From contig JACKEQ010000013.1 of assembly GCA_020632885.1 (NCBI GenBank), forward strand, positions 1 to 64,000: a stretch of 64,000 bases of DNA, written 5' to 3'. The translations under genes and the position numbers were made by a program. Positions 33,143 to 42,742 of this stretch are shown here, in pieces (position 1 is the stretch's first letter; the number at the start of each line of letters is the position of its first letter). Under the pieces are notes generated by a model that had not been told where the DNA came from, searched no databases, and saw nothing but the letters and a program-made list of their open reading frames with translations. The stretch is from Alphaproteobacteria bacterium (lineage in GTDB: Bacteria > Myxococcota_A > UBA796 > GCA-2862545).

Positions 33143-34196
33143 CCACGGGCAGGTCGATGGTGACCGTGGTGCCCCGGCCCTGAACAGACTCGAGGTCGAG
33201 CGAGCCTCCCATCCGGGCCACCAGCGCGCTCACGGTCGCCAGCCCCAGCCCGGTGCCCGCATCCCCGCGGGTCGTGTAGAAGGGGTCCAGCGCGCGCTGC
33301 AGCACGTAGGGCGACATGCCGGCGCCGTCGTCCTGCACGACGAGCACCGCATGGTCGCCGCGGAGGCGTGTGCGCACCGCGATCCGACCGTCGTCGCGCG
33401 TCGCGTGCTCCGCGTTGGTCACCAGGTTGGTGATGATCCTGTCGATCTGCCCGGCGTCTCCGAGCACCACGGCTCCGGAGTCCAGGTGGATGTCCAGCAC
33501 CCGGGGTGCGACCCGCTCGGAGAGGGCGTCGAGCGCGAGGTCCAGCGCCGCGTCGAGGGCCACGGGGCTCAGGTGCACCTTCCGGCCCCGGGCGAAGTCC
33601 ATGAGCTCCCGCACGCTCTGGGTGCCTCGCTCCGCGGATGCGTGCACCAGCCGGAGGGAGGCGGCCTCGGACGATGCGGGATCCAGGGTCTCGAGCACCA
33701 CGCCCACGCCGACCAGGATCCCGGTGAGCAGGTTCCCGAAGTCGTGCGCGATGCCGCCCGCGAGCTGCCCGAGGGCCTCCATCCGCTCCGCCGCCAGCGC
33801 GCGCTCCTCGAGCTTCTTCCGCTCGTCGATGTCCACCGAGAGCACCATCACTCCGTCCGGCACAGGCTGGATGCGGATGTCGAACCAGCGCGACGAGCCA
33901 TCGGGGAAGACGAAGAGGTTCTCCATCCCGTCGGGCTCGCGGGTCTCCAGGCATCGCTCCAGACGTCCGTACATCTCGGTCGTCTCCACGCCCGGGTAGA
34001 CGTCCATCATCCGGCGGCCCACGAGCGCTTCGGTGTCCTGCCGCCCGTGCCCGCTCGCAGCGGGGTTCAGCCAGACGTAGGCCAGACGGTCGTCGAGCAC
34101 CTGCACGCCCTCGCGCATCGCCTCGAACACCTGGAGTCGCGTCCGCAGCCTCGCGATCTCGCGCTCGAGGTCCTCGAGCTCCGGCGAACGGGTCAT
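33117..34196 (-). CDS. PAS-domain sensor histidine kinase
   Basis: 359 residues from ATG 34196 (overlapping the previous stop). A coiled-coil N-terminus leads into one PAS domain (about 25-125, GVQVLDDRLAYVWLNPAAS to VLSVDIDERKKLEER), then the DHp helix with the phosphoacceptor His151 in GGIAHDFGNLLTG, and the HATPase domain: NLVTNAEHA (N box), DDGAGMSPYV (G1) and GTGLGLATVSALV (G2). No membrane segment and no receiver are present, so it is a cytoplasmic kinase. It is the last gene of the ABC export operon and no response regulator is adjacent. Confidence 0.93.
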   Translation of the reverse strand: MTRSPELEDLEREIARLRTRLQVFEAMREGVQVLDDRLAYVWLNPAASGHGRQDTEALVGRRMMDVYPGVETTEMYGRLERCLETREPDGMENLFVFPDGSSRWFDIRIQPVPDGVMVLSVDIDERKKLEERALAAERMEALGQLAGGIAHDFGNLLTGILVGVGVVLETLDPASSEAASLRLVHASAERGTQSVRELMDFARGRKVHLSPVALDAALDLALDALSERVAPRVLDIHLDSGAVVLGDAGQIDRIITNLVTNAEHATRDDGRIAVRTRLRGDHAVLVVQDDGAGMSPYVLQRALDPFYTTRGDAGTGLGLATVSALVARMGGSLDLESVQGRGTTVTIDLPVVRERPRSP

Positions 34197-36124
34197 GGCC
34201 TGCCTCCTTCCTCCATCCTAATCCCGGGGCGACCTCGGCCCGCCAATGAAACCAGGCCGCCGGTCGCGATCGTCGCGCAGAGAGCCCACACCACGAGACC
34301 GATGCCGAGCCCGTCGCTGGCCACCCCGGCGCTCGCGAGACCGAAGAAGAGGGCGTTGTTGAGCGTGTGGGCGATCATCCCGGGCACGATGGACCCGGTG
34401 CGGACCACCAGGGCGCCGAAGGCCACGCCCATCGCCGCCGTGACCACGATGCGCGCGAGGTCCAGGTGCATGAAGCCGAACATCACCGAAGAGACGGCAA
34501 CGCTGACGACGATGCTGTAGCGCGAGCGCAGCAGGCCGAGGAGCGCTCCACGGAACAGGAGCTCCTCACAGACGCCCGGCATCACCGCCCCCGCGAAGAG
34601 GAGCAGAGGGAGCGGCGTGTCCGCGAGGTCCAGGATCCCCTGAGCGACCGCATCGGGGGTCTGCAGGAACGGCTGCATGACGGCCGCGACGAGCAGTCCG
34701 ACGCCATGCACCGTGAGTCCCATCGCCGCCCCCAGGGCGAGGTCACGACCCGAGGGCGCCCGCAGCGACAGGGTCTCCCGCAGCGGTGCGCCCACGTAGA
34801 CCGGACCCAGGAGCGCCGCCAGGGGCAGGAGGGTCCCGAGGCTGCCGATCAGGCCGAGCACGGGGTCGGCCTTCTGCATGACCGTGCCGAAGAACCAGAA
34901 CCCCAGCATGGCCACTGCGAACAGCACGAACGCGTCGTGCCCGAAGTCGCCGGTGCCGCGCCTGGCCTCCGCGTCCAGACCCTTGTCGAACGGGTCGACC
35001 TCCGAGAGGATCCAGCCCGCCAGGCCGAGCGTGGCGGCGGTCTGGGCGACGACCACACCCAACGTCGCGGCACCCAGGCCCGCGGTGAGCTCGCCGGCCA
35101 TCAGGCTCCGCACGGCGAGCACCACGTTCGACACCGGCAACCAGAGCGTCGATGGACCGAGCTCCACGGTGGGTACGGACGCGAAGCCCACGGGCGCCAT
35201 GAGGGCGATGACGAAGGGCATGGAGAGGATCGATGCAGCCCGGAAGCTCGGGGCCAGCGCCGCGACCACGAGCGCCGCTGCGCTCACCTGCAGGCTCGCC
35301 AGCACCGCACCCATCAGCAGCACGCCGGTGTTGGCGGCCGTGAACACGGCCCCCTCGAAGAGGTTCGGTACGCGCAGGACGCCGAGCCCCTCGCTCGCCG
35401 CGAGCCCGAGGACCCAGGTCGCCCCCACGAGCGCCGTGAGCCCGAACACCACGAGGGCCTTGCCGAGCAGCAGGGCGCGCCGGTCGATGGCGACCACCAG
35501 CAGCGTCTCCGCGGTGCCCTTCTCCTTCTCCTTGGTGATGACGTCGACGGCGGCGTACATCGCCATCGAGAGCAACAGGAAGAAGAGCATCGCCGGCAGG
35601 GATCGGCCCGCCATCTCCCCCGCCCGCGCGTCCTCGTCGCGGGTCTCGCGGCGCCAGCGCAGGGCCAACGGGGGCTCCCACGGCTCGCCGGACGCCACCA
35701 CGGCGGCCTTCACGCGATCCACGTTGCTCCGCCGCACCGCCCGGACGAGCCGGCCCTCGAGCATGTTGCTGCGGGTGACGGCGAACGGGCGCGTCAGGAC
35801 CACCTCGTCTCCCTCGATGCGCGCGTGTCCGTAGGACTCTCCGCCCTCCAGCAGGTCGTCCGAGGTGACGGGTCCCGGCACGATCTCGAGGTTGTCGTCC
35901 TCCACGAGCCAGGACGGGATGGGCGGGTCGGCGGAGAGCTGGATCGGGGCGGTCTTCGCGGACCGCTCCGCACTCTGCTCGGTGACCGCCATCCAGCGGT
36001 CCATGGCGACGAGCCCCAGCGGGCCGGCCCCCACGGCGAGCGTGAGGAACAGGAGGAGCGACTGGGCCTGGCGGGTCTGGAGGCGCAGCTCGTGCCGCAC
36101 CACCGCCAGGACGGCCCTCAGCAC
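34193..36124 (-). CDS. ABC-2 permease fused to a CPBP (CAAX-like) intramembrane protease
   Basis: 643 residues. The N-terminal 400 residues are a NatB-like ABC-2 permease: one N-terminal membrane helix, a long periplasmic domain (about 45-185) and five or more helices that begin with the EKEKGTAETLLV motif of this class. The C-terminal 200 residues form a CPBP/CAAX protease, with motif 1 CEELLFRGALLG, FGFMHLDLARI and motif 3 GMIAHTLNNAL, all catalytic residues in place. This fusion is known but unusual, and suggests that a peptide or prenylated substrate is cut by the export complex itself, as for bacteriocin-type peptides. The operon also holds an ATPase and a second permease. Confidence 0.9.
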   Translation of the reverse strand: MLRAVLAVVRHELRLQTRQAQSLLLFLTLAVGAGPLGLVAMDRWMAVTEQSAERSAKTAPIQLSADPPIPSWLVEDDNLEIVPGPVTSDDLLEGGESYGHARIEGDEVVLTRPFAVTRSNMLEGRLVRAVRRSNVDRVKAAVVASGEPWEPPLALRWRRETRDEDARAGEMAGRSLPAMLFFLLLSMAMYAAVDVITKEKEKGTAETLLVVAIDRRALLLGKALVVFGLTALVGATWVLGLAASEGLGVLRVPNLFEGAVFTAANTGVLLMGAVLASLQVSAAALVVAALAPSFRAASILSMPFVIALMAPVGFASVPTVELGPSTLWLPVSNVVLAVRSLMAGELTAGLGAATLGVVVAQTAATLGLAGWILSEVDPFDKGLDAEARRGTGDFGHDAFVLFAVAMLGFWFFGTVMQKADPVLGLIGSLGTLLPLAALLGPVYVGAPLRETLSLRAPSGRDLALGAAMGLTVHGVGLLVAAVMQPFLQTPDAVAQGILDLADTPLPLLLFAGAVMPGVCEELLFRGALLGLLRSRYSIVVSVAVSSVMFGFMHLDLARIVVTAAMGVAFGALVVRTGSIVPGMIAHTLNNALFFGLASAGVASDGLGIGLVVWALCATIATGGLVSLAGRGRPGIRMEEGGRP

Positions 36125-36828
36125 GCGGTCACCCTCGCGATGAACGCCGCCTCGACGGATCCGTGCTCCGCGACGAGCTCCGCGGTCGAGGCCGCGTGAC
36201 GGATGCGCCCCTCGTGGATGATGGCCACGCGGTCGCAGAGCCGCTCGACCTCGCTCATGATGTGGGTGCTGTACACCACGCAGCGCCCCTCGTCCCGGGC
36301 CTCCTCCACGGCCTGGAGGAAGGTCTGGGCCACGAGCACGTCGAGGCCCACGGTGGGCTCGTCGAGCACCAGGACCGGCGGGTCGTGCACGAGCGAACGC
36401 GCGATGCTCACCTTCTGCTTCATGCCGGTGGAGAGCCGTCCGCAGCGCTGGTCGGCGAAGGGCCCGATGCCGAACCGCTCGATCAGGCGCTCGGCGCGCG
36501 CCCGGGCGTCCGGGAGGCCCTGGAGCTGCCCGAACGACACCAGGAGCTCGCGGGCCGTGAGCCGCTCGTACAGACCCGTCGTCACCGAGAGGAACCCGAT
36601 GCTCCGCCGCACGGCCTCCGGCTCGCGCACGACGTCGTGGCCGTTCACGCGGGCGGTGCCGCCGTCGGGTGCCAACAGCGTCACGAGCATCCGGAGGGTC
36701 GTGGTCTTGCCCGCCCCATTCGCCCCGAGCAGCCCGAAAACCTCGCCCCGGTCGGCCCGGAAGGAGACTCCGTCCACCGCCGTCACCGGACCCGGGAACA
36801 CCTTCGTGAGCCCGTCCACCTCGATCAT
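36118..36828 (-). CDS. ABC transporter ATPase (NatA type)
   Basis: 236 residues from ATG 36828, overlapping the upstream permease stop in ATGA. The motifs are GANGAGKTTT (Walker A), STGMKQKVSIARSL (signature; STGMKQK is typical of NatA), VLVLDEPTVGLD (Walker B) and STHIMSEVERL (switch His). It drives the export machine formed by the permeases at 36825-37982 and 34193-36124. The NatAB class exports sodium or peptides; the substrate is not known. Confidence 0.95.
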   Translation of the reverse strand: MIEVDGLTKVFPGPVTAVDGVSFRADRGEVFGLLGANGAGKTTTLRMLVTLLAPDGGTARVNGHDVVREPEAVRRSIGFLSVTTGLYERLTARELLVSFGQLQGLPDARARAERLIERFGIGPFADQRCGRLSTGMKQKVSIARSLVHDPPVLVLDEPTVGLDVLVAQTFLQAVEEARDEGRCVVYSTHIMSEVERLCDRVAIIHEGRIRHAASTAELVAEHGSVEAAFIARVTAC

Positions 36829-37982
36829 GTCTCCCCCGTCAGCCGGTCCACCCAGGCCGGCCTCCCGATGCCCGTCACCAGCCGATCGAGCCCGAACACC
36901 ACATGCCAGCCGCCCAGGAGCACCGCCACCGCGAGCCCGTCGGTCGCCAGGCCCACGAGGAGGTCGGTGGCCACGAGCTGCCCGCGCAGCGCGTCGAAGG
37001 CGAGCGTGCTCGTGTGGAACAGCGGCCACGGCGCCAGGTCGCGCGAGAAGTCCTCCATGCAGGCGAACACGCTCACCATGCTCGGTGCGAGCAGGACGAA
37101 CGCCGCTGCGCTGAAGATCATCTGGGCCTCCCGGAAGGTCCGGGCGACCGAGAAGAGCACTGCGAGCACGGCCGTCGTCACGAGCGCCCCGCCCGCGAGC
37201 ACCGGTGGCACGGCCAGGAACGACGGGCTCAACACGAACGGCACGTCCTGGAGGCGCTCCACGACCAGATAGGCGCCATGCCAGAGCGTGAGCCCGAGGG
37301 CCAGGACGTTCGCCATGGACGCCACCCACGCAAGCCCGGCAGCGACGATCATGCGCGCCCCGACGAGCTTCACGCGGTCCACCGCACTGGTCATGAGCGT
37401 CTCGAGCGTGCCCTTGTCGCGCTCCACCACGAACAGCTCGATGGTCGGGTAGGTCGCGCTGATCACGAGGGTCGCCGGGGCCAGCATGCCGATGAGGAGG
37501 GCCAGGAACCACATGAGCTGGCGCGACGGGTCGTCGGTGGCCTCGCTGCGCAGGGTGTAGAGCGGCACACCGAGCCGCTCCGCGGCCTTCGTCCGGAGGT
37601 CGGTCCGGTGCTCGGCGAGCGCCTCCTCGACGGCTTCCGTGGCCGCCCGGGAGCGAGCGCTGCCGGCGCGATGGTGGATGCGCACGGCACCCTCCGCGTC
37701 CACGTCCACGAGGGCATCGAGCCGCCCTGCGTCCAGGTCCACCAGCGTCCCTGGCACGGCGCGCACGGGCGGGCTGTCGAGCACCTCGACCAGAGCGGGT
37801 GCTTCCACGGCCACGAGCCACGTCTCGCGCTCGTGGGCCTGCTGGACGTAGATCAGGCCCTCGATGCCGGCCCAGAACATGAACGGGTACGCGAACACCG
37901 GGAACCCGATGTACAGGAGCGTGTTCGCGTCGCGCAGGGCCCGTCGGAGCTCCAGGTGGAGCATGTGGAGGAACACGGTCAC
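36825..37982 (-). CDS. ABC-2 type permease (NatB-like)
   Basis: 385 residues from GTG 37982, preceded by GGAGGA; ATG 37964 is possible but lacks a Shine-Dalgarno. One membrane helix at the N-terminus (VFAYPFMFWAGI), a periplasmic domain of about 130 residues, then VERDKGTLETLMT, the cytoplasmic coupling motif, and five helices. The same layout is seen in the first part of the protein at 34193, so this operon makes a heterodimeric exporter. The first gene of a four-gene, overlap-coupled operon; it is 36 bases from the divergent VOC gene. Confidence 0.88.
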   Translation of the reverse strand: MTVFLHMLHLELRRALRDANTLLYIGFPVFAYPFMFWAGIEGLIYVQQAHERETWLVAVEAPALVEVLDSPPVRAVPGTLVDLDAGRLDALVDVDAEGAVRIHHRAGSARSRAATEAVEEALAEHRTDLRTKAAERLGVPLYTLRSEATDDPSRQLMWFLALLIGMLAPATLVISATYPTIELFVVERDKGTLETLMTSAVDRVKLVGARMIVAAGLAWVASMANVLALGLTLWHGAYLVVERLQDVPFVLSPSFLAVPPVLAGGALVTTAVLAVLFSVARTFREAQMIFSAAAFVLLAPSMVSVFACMEDFSRDLAPWPLFHTSTLAFDALRGQLVATDLLVGLATDGLAVAVLLGGWHVVFGLDRLVTGIGRPAWVDRLTGET

Positions 37983-38018
37983 GACCGCGTGTATCCTCCG
38001 GTCCCCGGGAGAGCGCGA

Positions 38019-38678
38019 ATGACCACCACGATCCAGACCCCCACCCCGGACCTCGAGCGCACCGCGGACTTCTACGCGCGGCTCGGGTTCACCCGCCGCG
38101 ATGCGCACACCTTCACGGACGGCGCGGTCACCATCGTCGTCGCGCCCGCCCGGACGGCCCGTGTCGCTGTCGTCCTGCACGGTGCGCCCGACGTCCGCGA
38201 GGCCCTCGGACGCGTCGTGGAGCACGAGGGTCGGTGGCTCGCCTCGGACCCCAACGGCGTGTGGCTCTGCCTCGATCCCTCCGAGGCGCCCGAGATCCCC
38301 GCTGGCACGGGCCGCTCGCGGGTCGGGACCTTCGCGGGGCTCTCGATCGAGTCGCTGGACCCCGTGCGCACCGTGGCGTTCTGGGAGGCGGCTGGCTGGC
38401 GTCCGGAGAAGGGCGACGCGGCACAGGGCTGGGTGCAGCTCGGGCGTGAAGGGTGCGTCGGGATCAGCGTCATGGGCCCGAACATGTGCCCGCACCTCTT
38501 CCCCAACCCCGGCCTCACGTACTTCAACAGCGGGAAGAACCTGGAGGTCGTGGCCGCCCTGCGGGAAGCCGGCGTGCCCCTCGCCGAGGAGATCACGTTG
38601 TTCAACGAGCGCGGAGAGGTCGACAACGTGGTGCTCGTCGACCCCGGTGGGCTCGGGTTCTTCGTGTTCAACGACTGA
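38019..38678 (+). CDS. VOC-family protein with two modules
   Basis: 219 residues from ATG 38019. The N-terminal half is a glyoxalase-fold module, TTTIQTPTPDLERTADFYARLGFTRRDA with the typical FYxRLGF. The second half, FAGLSIESLDPVRTVAFWEAAGWRPEKG, is another module of the same kind, ending NVVLVDPGGLGFFVFND. VOC proteins are lyases, isomerases, dioxygenases or resistance proteins; the metal-ligand set is incomplete, so it may bind rather than convert its ligand. Divergent from the ABC operon at 37982. Confidence 0.85.
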   Translation: MTTTIQTPTPDLERTADFYARLGFTRRDAHTFTDGAVTIVVAPARTARVAVVLHGAPDVREALGRVVEHEGRWLASDPNGVWLCLDPSEAPEIPAGTGRSRVGTFAGLSIESLDPVRTVAFWEAAGWRPEKGDAAQGWVQLGREGCVGISVMGPNMCPHLFPNPGLTYFNSGKNLEVVAALREAGVPLAEEITLFNERGEVDNVVLVDPGGLGFFVFND

Positions 38679-38689
38679 CGGCCGGAGGG

Positions 38690-39934
38690 TCAGGCCAGCG
38701 CCAGGCCCTCGCAGACGCTGGTCATCGCGCTGCCCGAGCGCATCCGGCCAGCACCGAAGCGCCGGGCGAACAGCTCGCGCACGAACGGCAGGTGGCTCGT
38801 GCCCCCGGTGAGGAAGACGTCGTCCACGCCGTCCCCGTCGAGCCCGGAGGCCGCCAGCACCTCGTCGATCGCGTCGTCGTAGCTGGCCAGGATCGCCTCG
38901 CTCCCCTCCGCGTAGCGCTGGAGGTCGACGGGCTCCTCGATGTCCAGCCGGGGCGAGTGGAAGCCGTCGAACCGGAAGCTCGTCTCGCCCTCCGCCGACA
39001 GCGCCCGCTTGGCCTCCTCGATGGCCCAGGCCATCGGGTAGCCGAGGTCGTCGAACACCAGGCGGAGCAGACGATCGATGGGCGCCGGGTCGTCCATGCG
39101 CGGCCGGACGTGCTCGAGCCGCCGCTGGAGGTCGGGGTCGCGGAGGAGGTGGAGGTAGTACAGACGCTGGATGTGCCGCTGGATCGCGTGCTCCCAGGGC
39201 TTCCACGTCGTGTCGTAGAGGTCGTGGTAGCGCGCGCCGCGACCGAAGTACCCCATCAGGAACGTGTCGAGGAACCGCCCGTCCAGCGCGTCGCCGGCGA
39301 GGGCGACGCCGCTCGTGCCCAGGACGTCGTCGGTGCGGACCGCACGGCCGCGCCGCTGGGGTCCGACGCGCAGGACGGCGAAGTCCGCCGTGCCTCCGCC
39401 GAAGTCGCCGACCAGCACGCGCCGCTCGGCGTCCAGGGTCTGCTCCCAGGCGTACGCCGCCGCGACGGGCTCCAGGCGTAGCCGGCACCGCGGGAGCTCC
39501 GCGTCCGCGATGGCGCCCTGGAGCTGGTCGAGGGCGAACGCGTCCCGCGATCGGTCCTCGTTGAAGTGCACCGGCCGTCCCAGGACCACCTCGGTCACCT
39601 CCTGGCCGGTCACGCGCTCCGTCTCGCGCACGAGGAACCGGAGGTAGAGGGTGACGAGCTCGGTGAACGCGTAGCGCCTGCCGCCGATGCTCGTGCGTGG
39701 CACGTCCTGGGACAGGAAGGACTTCAGCGACCGCAGCAGACGCCCGTCGAGGTCGGTGTCGACGTACTGCCGGAAGCCCGCGTTCCCGAAGCGCAGCACG
39801 CCACGAGGGTCGCAGTGGATGACCGTGCGCTGGAGCGGCTCCCCGGGGAACAGCTCCAGGATCCGGGCACGGCCCTGCCCGTCCACGACCGCCACCGCGG
39901 AGTTCGTGGTGCCGAAGTCGATGCCGATGCGCAT
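38690..39934 (-). CDS. Hsp70-like ATPase (YegD type), without substrate-binding domain
   Basis: 414 residues from ATG 39934. The actin-like ATPase motifs are all present: phosphate 1 IGIDFGTTNSAVAVV at the N-terminus, GDFGGGTADFAVLRVG (phosphate 2) and VDDVFLTGGTSHLPFV (adenosine). The chain ends right after the adenosine motif, so the peptide-binding domain of DnaK is missing, as in YegD-type proteins. Insertions with YFGRGARYHDLYDTTWK replace parts of lobe II. Probable chaperone-like or assembly ATPase in the cytoplasm. It follows two small exported-protein genes in the same direction. Confidence 0.9.
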   Translation of the reverse strand: MRIGIDFGTTNSAVAVVDGQGRARILELFPGEPLQRTVIHCDPRGVLRFGNAGFRQYVDTDLDGRLLRSLKSFLSQDVPRTSIGGRRYAFTELVTLYLRFLVRETERVTGQEVTEVVLGRPVHFNEDRSRDAFALDQLQGAIADAELPRCRLRLEPVAAAYAWEQTLDAERRVLVGDFGGGTADFAVLRVGPQRRGRAVRTDDVLGTSGVALAGDALDGRFLDTFLMGYFGRGARYHDLYDTTWKPWEHAIQRHIQRLYYLHLLRDPDLQRRLEHVRPRMDDPAPIDRLLRLVFDDLGYPMAWAIEEAKRALSAEGETSFRFDGFHSPRLDIEEPVDLQRYAEGSEAILASYDDAIDEVLAASGLDGDGVDDVFLTGGTSHLPFVRELFARRFGAGRMRSGSAMTSVCEGLALA

Positions 39935-39983
39935 CTCGCCTCCCCGAAGGAGCGTAACGTCAGGCAAGAATCGTGCCAGAATC

Positions 39984-40322
39984 TCAGGGGTCGAGCGAGC
40001 AGGTCGCCGTGGCCTCCCGACAGTCGACGATCCGGGCTTCCCCCGCCACGACGTCGAGCTCGAGGACGCCGACCGCACCGGACCGGAAGCGCGCCCGCAC
40101 CGCGTAGTGGCCCGCGGGCAGGGCCTCCGCGTCGCTGCCGAGCGAGAACCTCCCGGCGTCGCCTGCAGCCTCGACGTGCTCGGCGTCTCCGACCGACCGC
40201 ACGTCAGCCGTGGCCTCGACCGGCGGGAGGATGAACACGAGGGTCCCGATGAGCACGGCCGCCAGCGCACCGGCCCCGAGGAGCCCCGCGATGGCGCGCC
40301 GCTGCGCGTCCTGTTCGCTCAT
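39984..40322 (-). CDS. Small membrane-anchored protein
   Basis: 112 residues from ATG 40322 (MSEQDAQRRAIAG). One membrane helix (IAGLLGAGALAAVLIGTLVFIL, about 11-32) with the basic side inward, then about 80 residues outside that look beta-rich (GHYAVRARFRSGAVGVLELDV) with two cysteines near the end. The extracytoplasmic part may form an Ig-like or carrier fold. Unknown family. It lies between a secreted protein gene and the Hsp70-like gene; no operon overlap, with a gap of 49 bases. Confidence 0.65.
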   Translation of the reverse strand: MSEQDAQRRAIAGLLGAGALAAVLIGTLVFILPPVEATADVRSVGDAEHVEAAGDAGRFSLGSDAEALPAGHYAVRARFRSGAVGVLELDVVAGEARIVDCREATATCSLDP

Positions 40323-40342
40323 CCCGTCCGTATAGCCCGGCG

Positions 40343-40810
40343 CTACCTCCTCGCGAGGGCCACGACGTTCGGCAGGCCCCACTCGGCGGCGTTCGAGTCG
40401 TCCTCGAAGAAGCCGATCTCGTAGGACCCGACGCGCACCAGGCGCTCCCCGCCGGCCCGCACGACCAGCGTGGCCTCCGAGCAGGATTCGCAGCGCACGT
40501 CCACGATGGTGTCCGGGCCCTCGCCGTCGAAGACGAGCAGGTTGCTCGCGTTGGGGTGCCACGTCGCGTTGTTCCAGTGCTCGCCGTGCTCGAGCTGGAG
40601 GACGCTGCTTCGATGGTCCGTCTGGAACATGCTCGCGTCGACGACGGCGACCCACCCGGGGTTCGCGTCCATCCACTCCGATCCCGTGCGCTTCTGCTCG
40701 TCCGAGATCCCGGAGGCCACCGGCGAGGTGAAGACAGCGAGCTCCAGGCCGGGCTCGAGGGTCCGGAAGACGGCGGGAGACGCGAGGGCGGGGACGAGAA
40801 GCGCGAGCAT
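40343..40810 (-). CDS. Secreted protein resembling the start of a DUF2233 phosphodiester glycosidase
   Basis: 155 residues from ATG 40810, beginning with a short signal peptide (MLALLVPALAS). The segment FRTLEPGLELAVFTSP, then NPGWVAVVDASMFQTDHRSSV, resembles the first third of the DUF2233/NAGPA phosphodiester glycosidase family, where the Asn/Asp and Met-Phe stretch forms part of the active site. The remainder of that domain (about 150 residues) is missing, so this is either a shortened relative or only a chance resemblance. The last residues (NVVALARR) end 20 bases before the next start. Confidence 0.6.
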   Translation of the reverse strand: MLALLVPALASPAVFRTLEPGLELAVFTSPVASGISDEQKRTGSEWMDANPGWVAVVDASMFQTDHRSSVLQLEHGEHWNNATWHPNASNLLVFDGEGPDTIVDVRCESCSEATLVVRAGGERLVRVGSYEIGFFEDDSNAAEWGLPNVVALARR

Positions 40811-40887
40811 GGGACCTCCTGGGCTCGTCCCCGGACGTCCGCCACGCCCGGGGCGTTCAGGACCTCACAGACGTTATCCGGAACCCC

Positions 40888-41815
40888 GTGTCCCGCCTCG
40901 CCGACCTCGTGCAGCGCGCCTTCAGCGTGCTCCTGCTGCTCGCCTTCGCCCTCGGGCTCGCGCTGCCCGTGCCGGCCGTGCACCCCGCCGTGGTTCCCGT
41001 CCTGCTCGGCACCGTCCTGTTCCTCGCGGTGGCCCGCATCACCTCGCGGGACCTCGCCTCCGTAGGGCTCTCCGACCTCCTCGGGTTCTACGCGCTCCGG
41101 TTCGTGGCCCTGCCGCTGGGCCTCTGGGCGGTGGCGAGGGTCGTCTGGCCCGAGGGAGCCGTGGCCGTGCTCCTGTTCGGCCTGCTCCCGACGGGCGTGA
41201 CGACCACCGCGGTCACGGCGATCCTCCAGGGGAACCCCGCCATCGCGCTCGCCGCGACCGTCCTGTCCACGGCCGTCGCCCCGCTGGCCATCCCCTGGCC
41301 TTCCTCTTCCTCGCCGACGGCACCGTGGGGCTCGATCCCGCGCCGTCGGCGTCACCCTGCTCGGCCTGCTGTTCCTCCCGACGGCCCTCTGGTTCGGCGT
41401 CGTGCGGCACATCCGGCCCGTCGCCGACGTGCTGCGTGCCACCGGCGGCCCGCTCTCCGTCGGGCTGATCTGCACCATCGCGCTCCTCGTGGCCTCCGCA
41501 CAGCGCGCCAGGGTGCTCGAGGCGCCCGGCAGGCTGGGTGCGCTCCTCGTCCTCGGGCTGCTCCTGTACGGCGGGCTCTACGCGATGGGGCTCGCGTGGG
41601 GAGCCCGCGCGGACGGGCGCGCGCGTCGTGCGTGGGCGCTGGCGTCCGGGAACAGCAACATCGTGCTCGGGCTCACCCTGGCGCTGCTGCACCTCCCGGA
41701 GCACGCCGTGACCTTCCTGGCGTGGGATCTCGCGTGGATCCTCGCGTTGTCCGCCATCCAACCCGTCCTGCGGGCTATGGTGCCGGCCGGAGGTGAACCC
41801 TGGCCAGGACCCTGA
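40888..41815 (+). pseudogene. BASS/SBF-like membrane transporter, frameshifted twice
   Basis: Three consecutive frames form one protein of about 308 residues. GTG 40888 starts MSRLADLVQRAFSVLLLL and runs in its frame to about 41290, then the frame drops by one base in the CCCC run near 41291, giving PLAFLFLADGTVGLDPA, and again near 41340, giving VGVTLLGLLFLPTALWFGV to the TGA at 41813. Each shift equals one missing base, and adding one base at each restores a continuous chain of about ten helices. The pattern LLPTGVTTTAVTAILQGNPAIALAA and ALASGNSNIVLGL fits sodium/bile-acid symporter-like (SBF/BASS) proteins. The damage is probably base-call error, not decay. Confidence 0.7.
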
Positions 41816-42742
41816 TGTGCGAACCCGCGCTGCTCGAGCGCGACCTCACCGGCAAGACCTACATCGTCACCGGCGCCAACAGCGGCATCGGCTTCATCAC
41901 GGCAGAGCAGCTCGCCAAGCAGGGCACGTGGTGCTCGCCTGCCGGAAGGCCGCCGACGCCGAGGCCTGCATGGAGACCATCCGCAGCCAGAAGGCGGACG
42001 CGGCTGTGGAGCACATCCCGCTCGACCTCGGCGATCTCGCGTCGGTGCGGGCCTTCGCCGAGGCCTTCGACGCGAAGCACGACCGCCTGGACGCGCTGAT
42101 CAACAACGCCGGTGTGATGAACACCCCGAACGGCAAGACGAAGGACGGCTTCGAGATGCAGCTCGGGGTCAACCACCTCGGGCACTTCCTGCTCACCGAG
42201 CTGCTGCTCGAGAAGCTGAAGCCAGCGCACCGTCCCGGATCGTCTGCGTGTCGAGCTGCTACCACGACAAGGCGATGGGCCGGGACGGCGACATCCACTT
42301 CGACGACCTCGCCTTCGAGAACGAGCCGTACGACGGATGGAAGGCGTACGCCCAGTCCAAGCTCGCCAACGTGCTGCACGCCAAGGAGCTCGCGAAGCGC
42401 CTGGAGGGCACGGGCGTCACGGCCGTGAGCCTCCACCCCGGGTGGGTGCGCACCAACCTCGCCAAGCACTCGATGCCGCTCTGGTTCCAGAACTGGGTGA
42501 TGCGGCCCCTGTCCGGCTTCATCGGCATGATCGAGCCCTGGGAGGGCGCGCAGACCACGCTCTACACGGTGTTGGCCGACCACGTGAAGCCCGGCGCGTT
42601 CTACAGCCAGACCGGCATCTACCGCGACAAGGCCGCGAATGCGGGCGGCTGGCCGCTGGTCTCGCCCAACCCCGTGGCCCACGACGACGCGAAGGCCACC
42701 CGCCTCTACGAGATCAGCCGCGAGCTCACGGGCCTGGCCTGA
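41815..42742 (+). pseudogene. Short-chain dehydrogenase (retinol-dehydrogenase-like), frameshifted twice
   Basis: ATG 41815 overlaps the preceding stop (TGATG). Three frames joined give about 307 residues: TYIVTGANSGIGFITAEQ (NAD-binding), frame change near 41926, VVLACRKAADAEACMETIR, then ALINNAGVMNTP (the NNAG motif), frame change near 42222, then SSCYHDKAM and the active-site YAQSKLAN (YxxxK) and HPGWVRTNL. Both shifts are missing single bases. The chain resembles RDH/WW-oxidoreductase-like SDRs that act on retinoids, sterols or lipids. It is probably intact in the cell. Confidence 0.75.
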
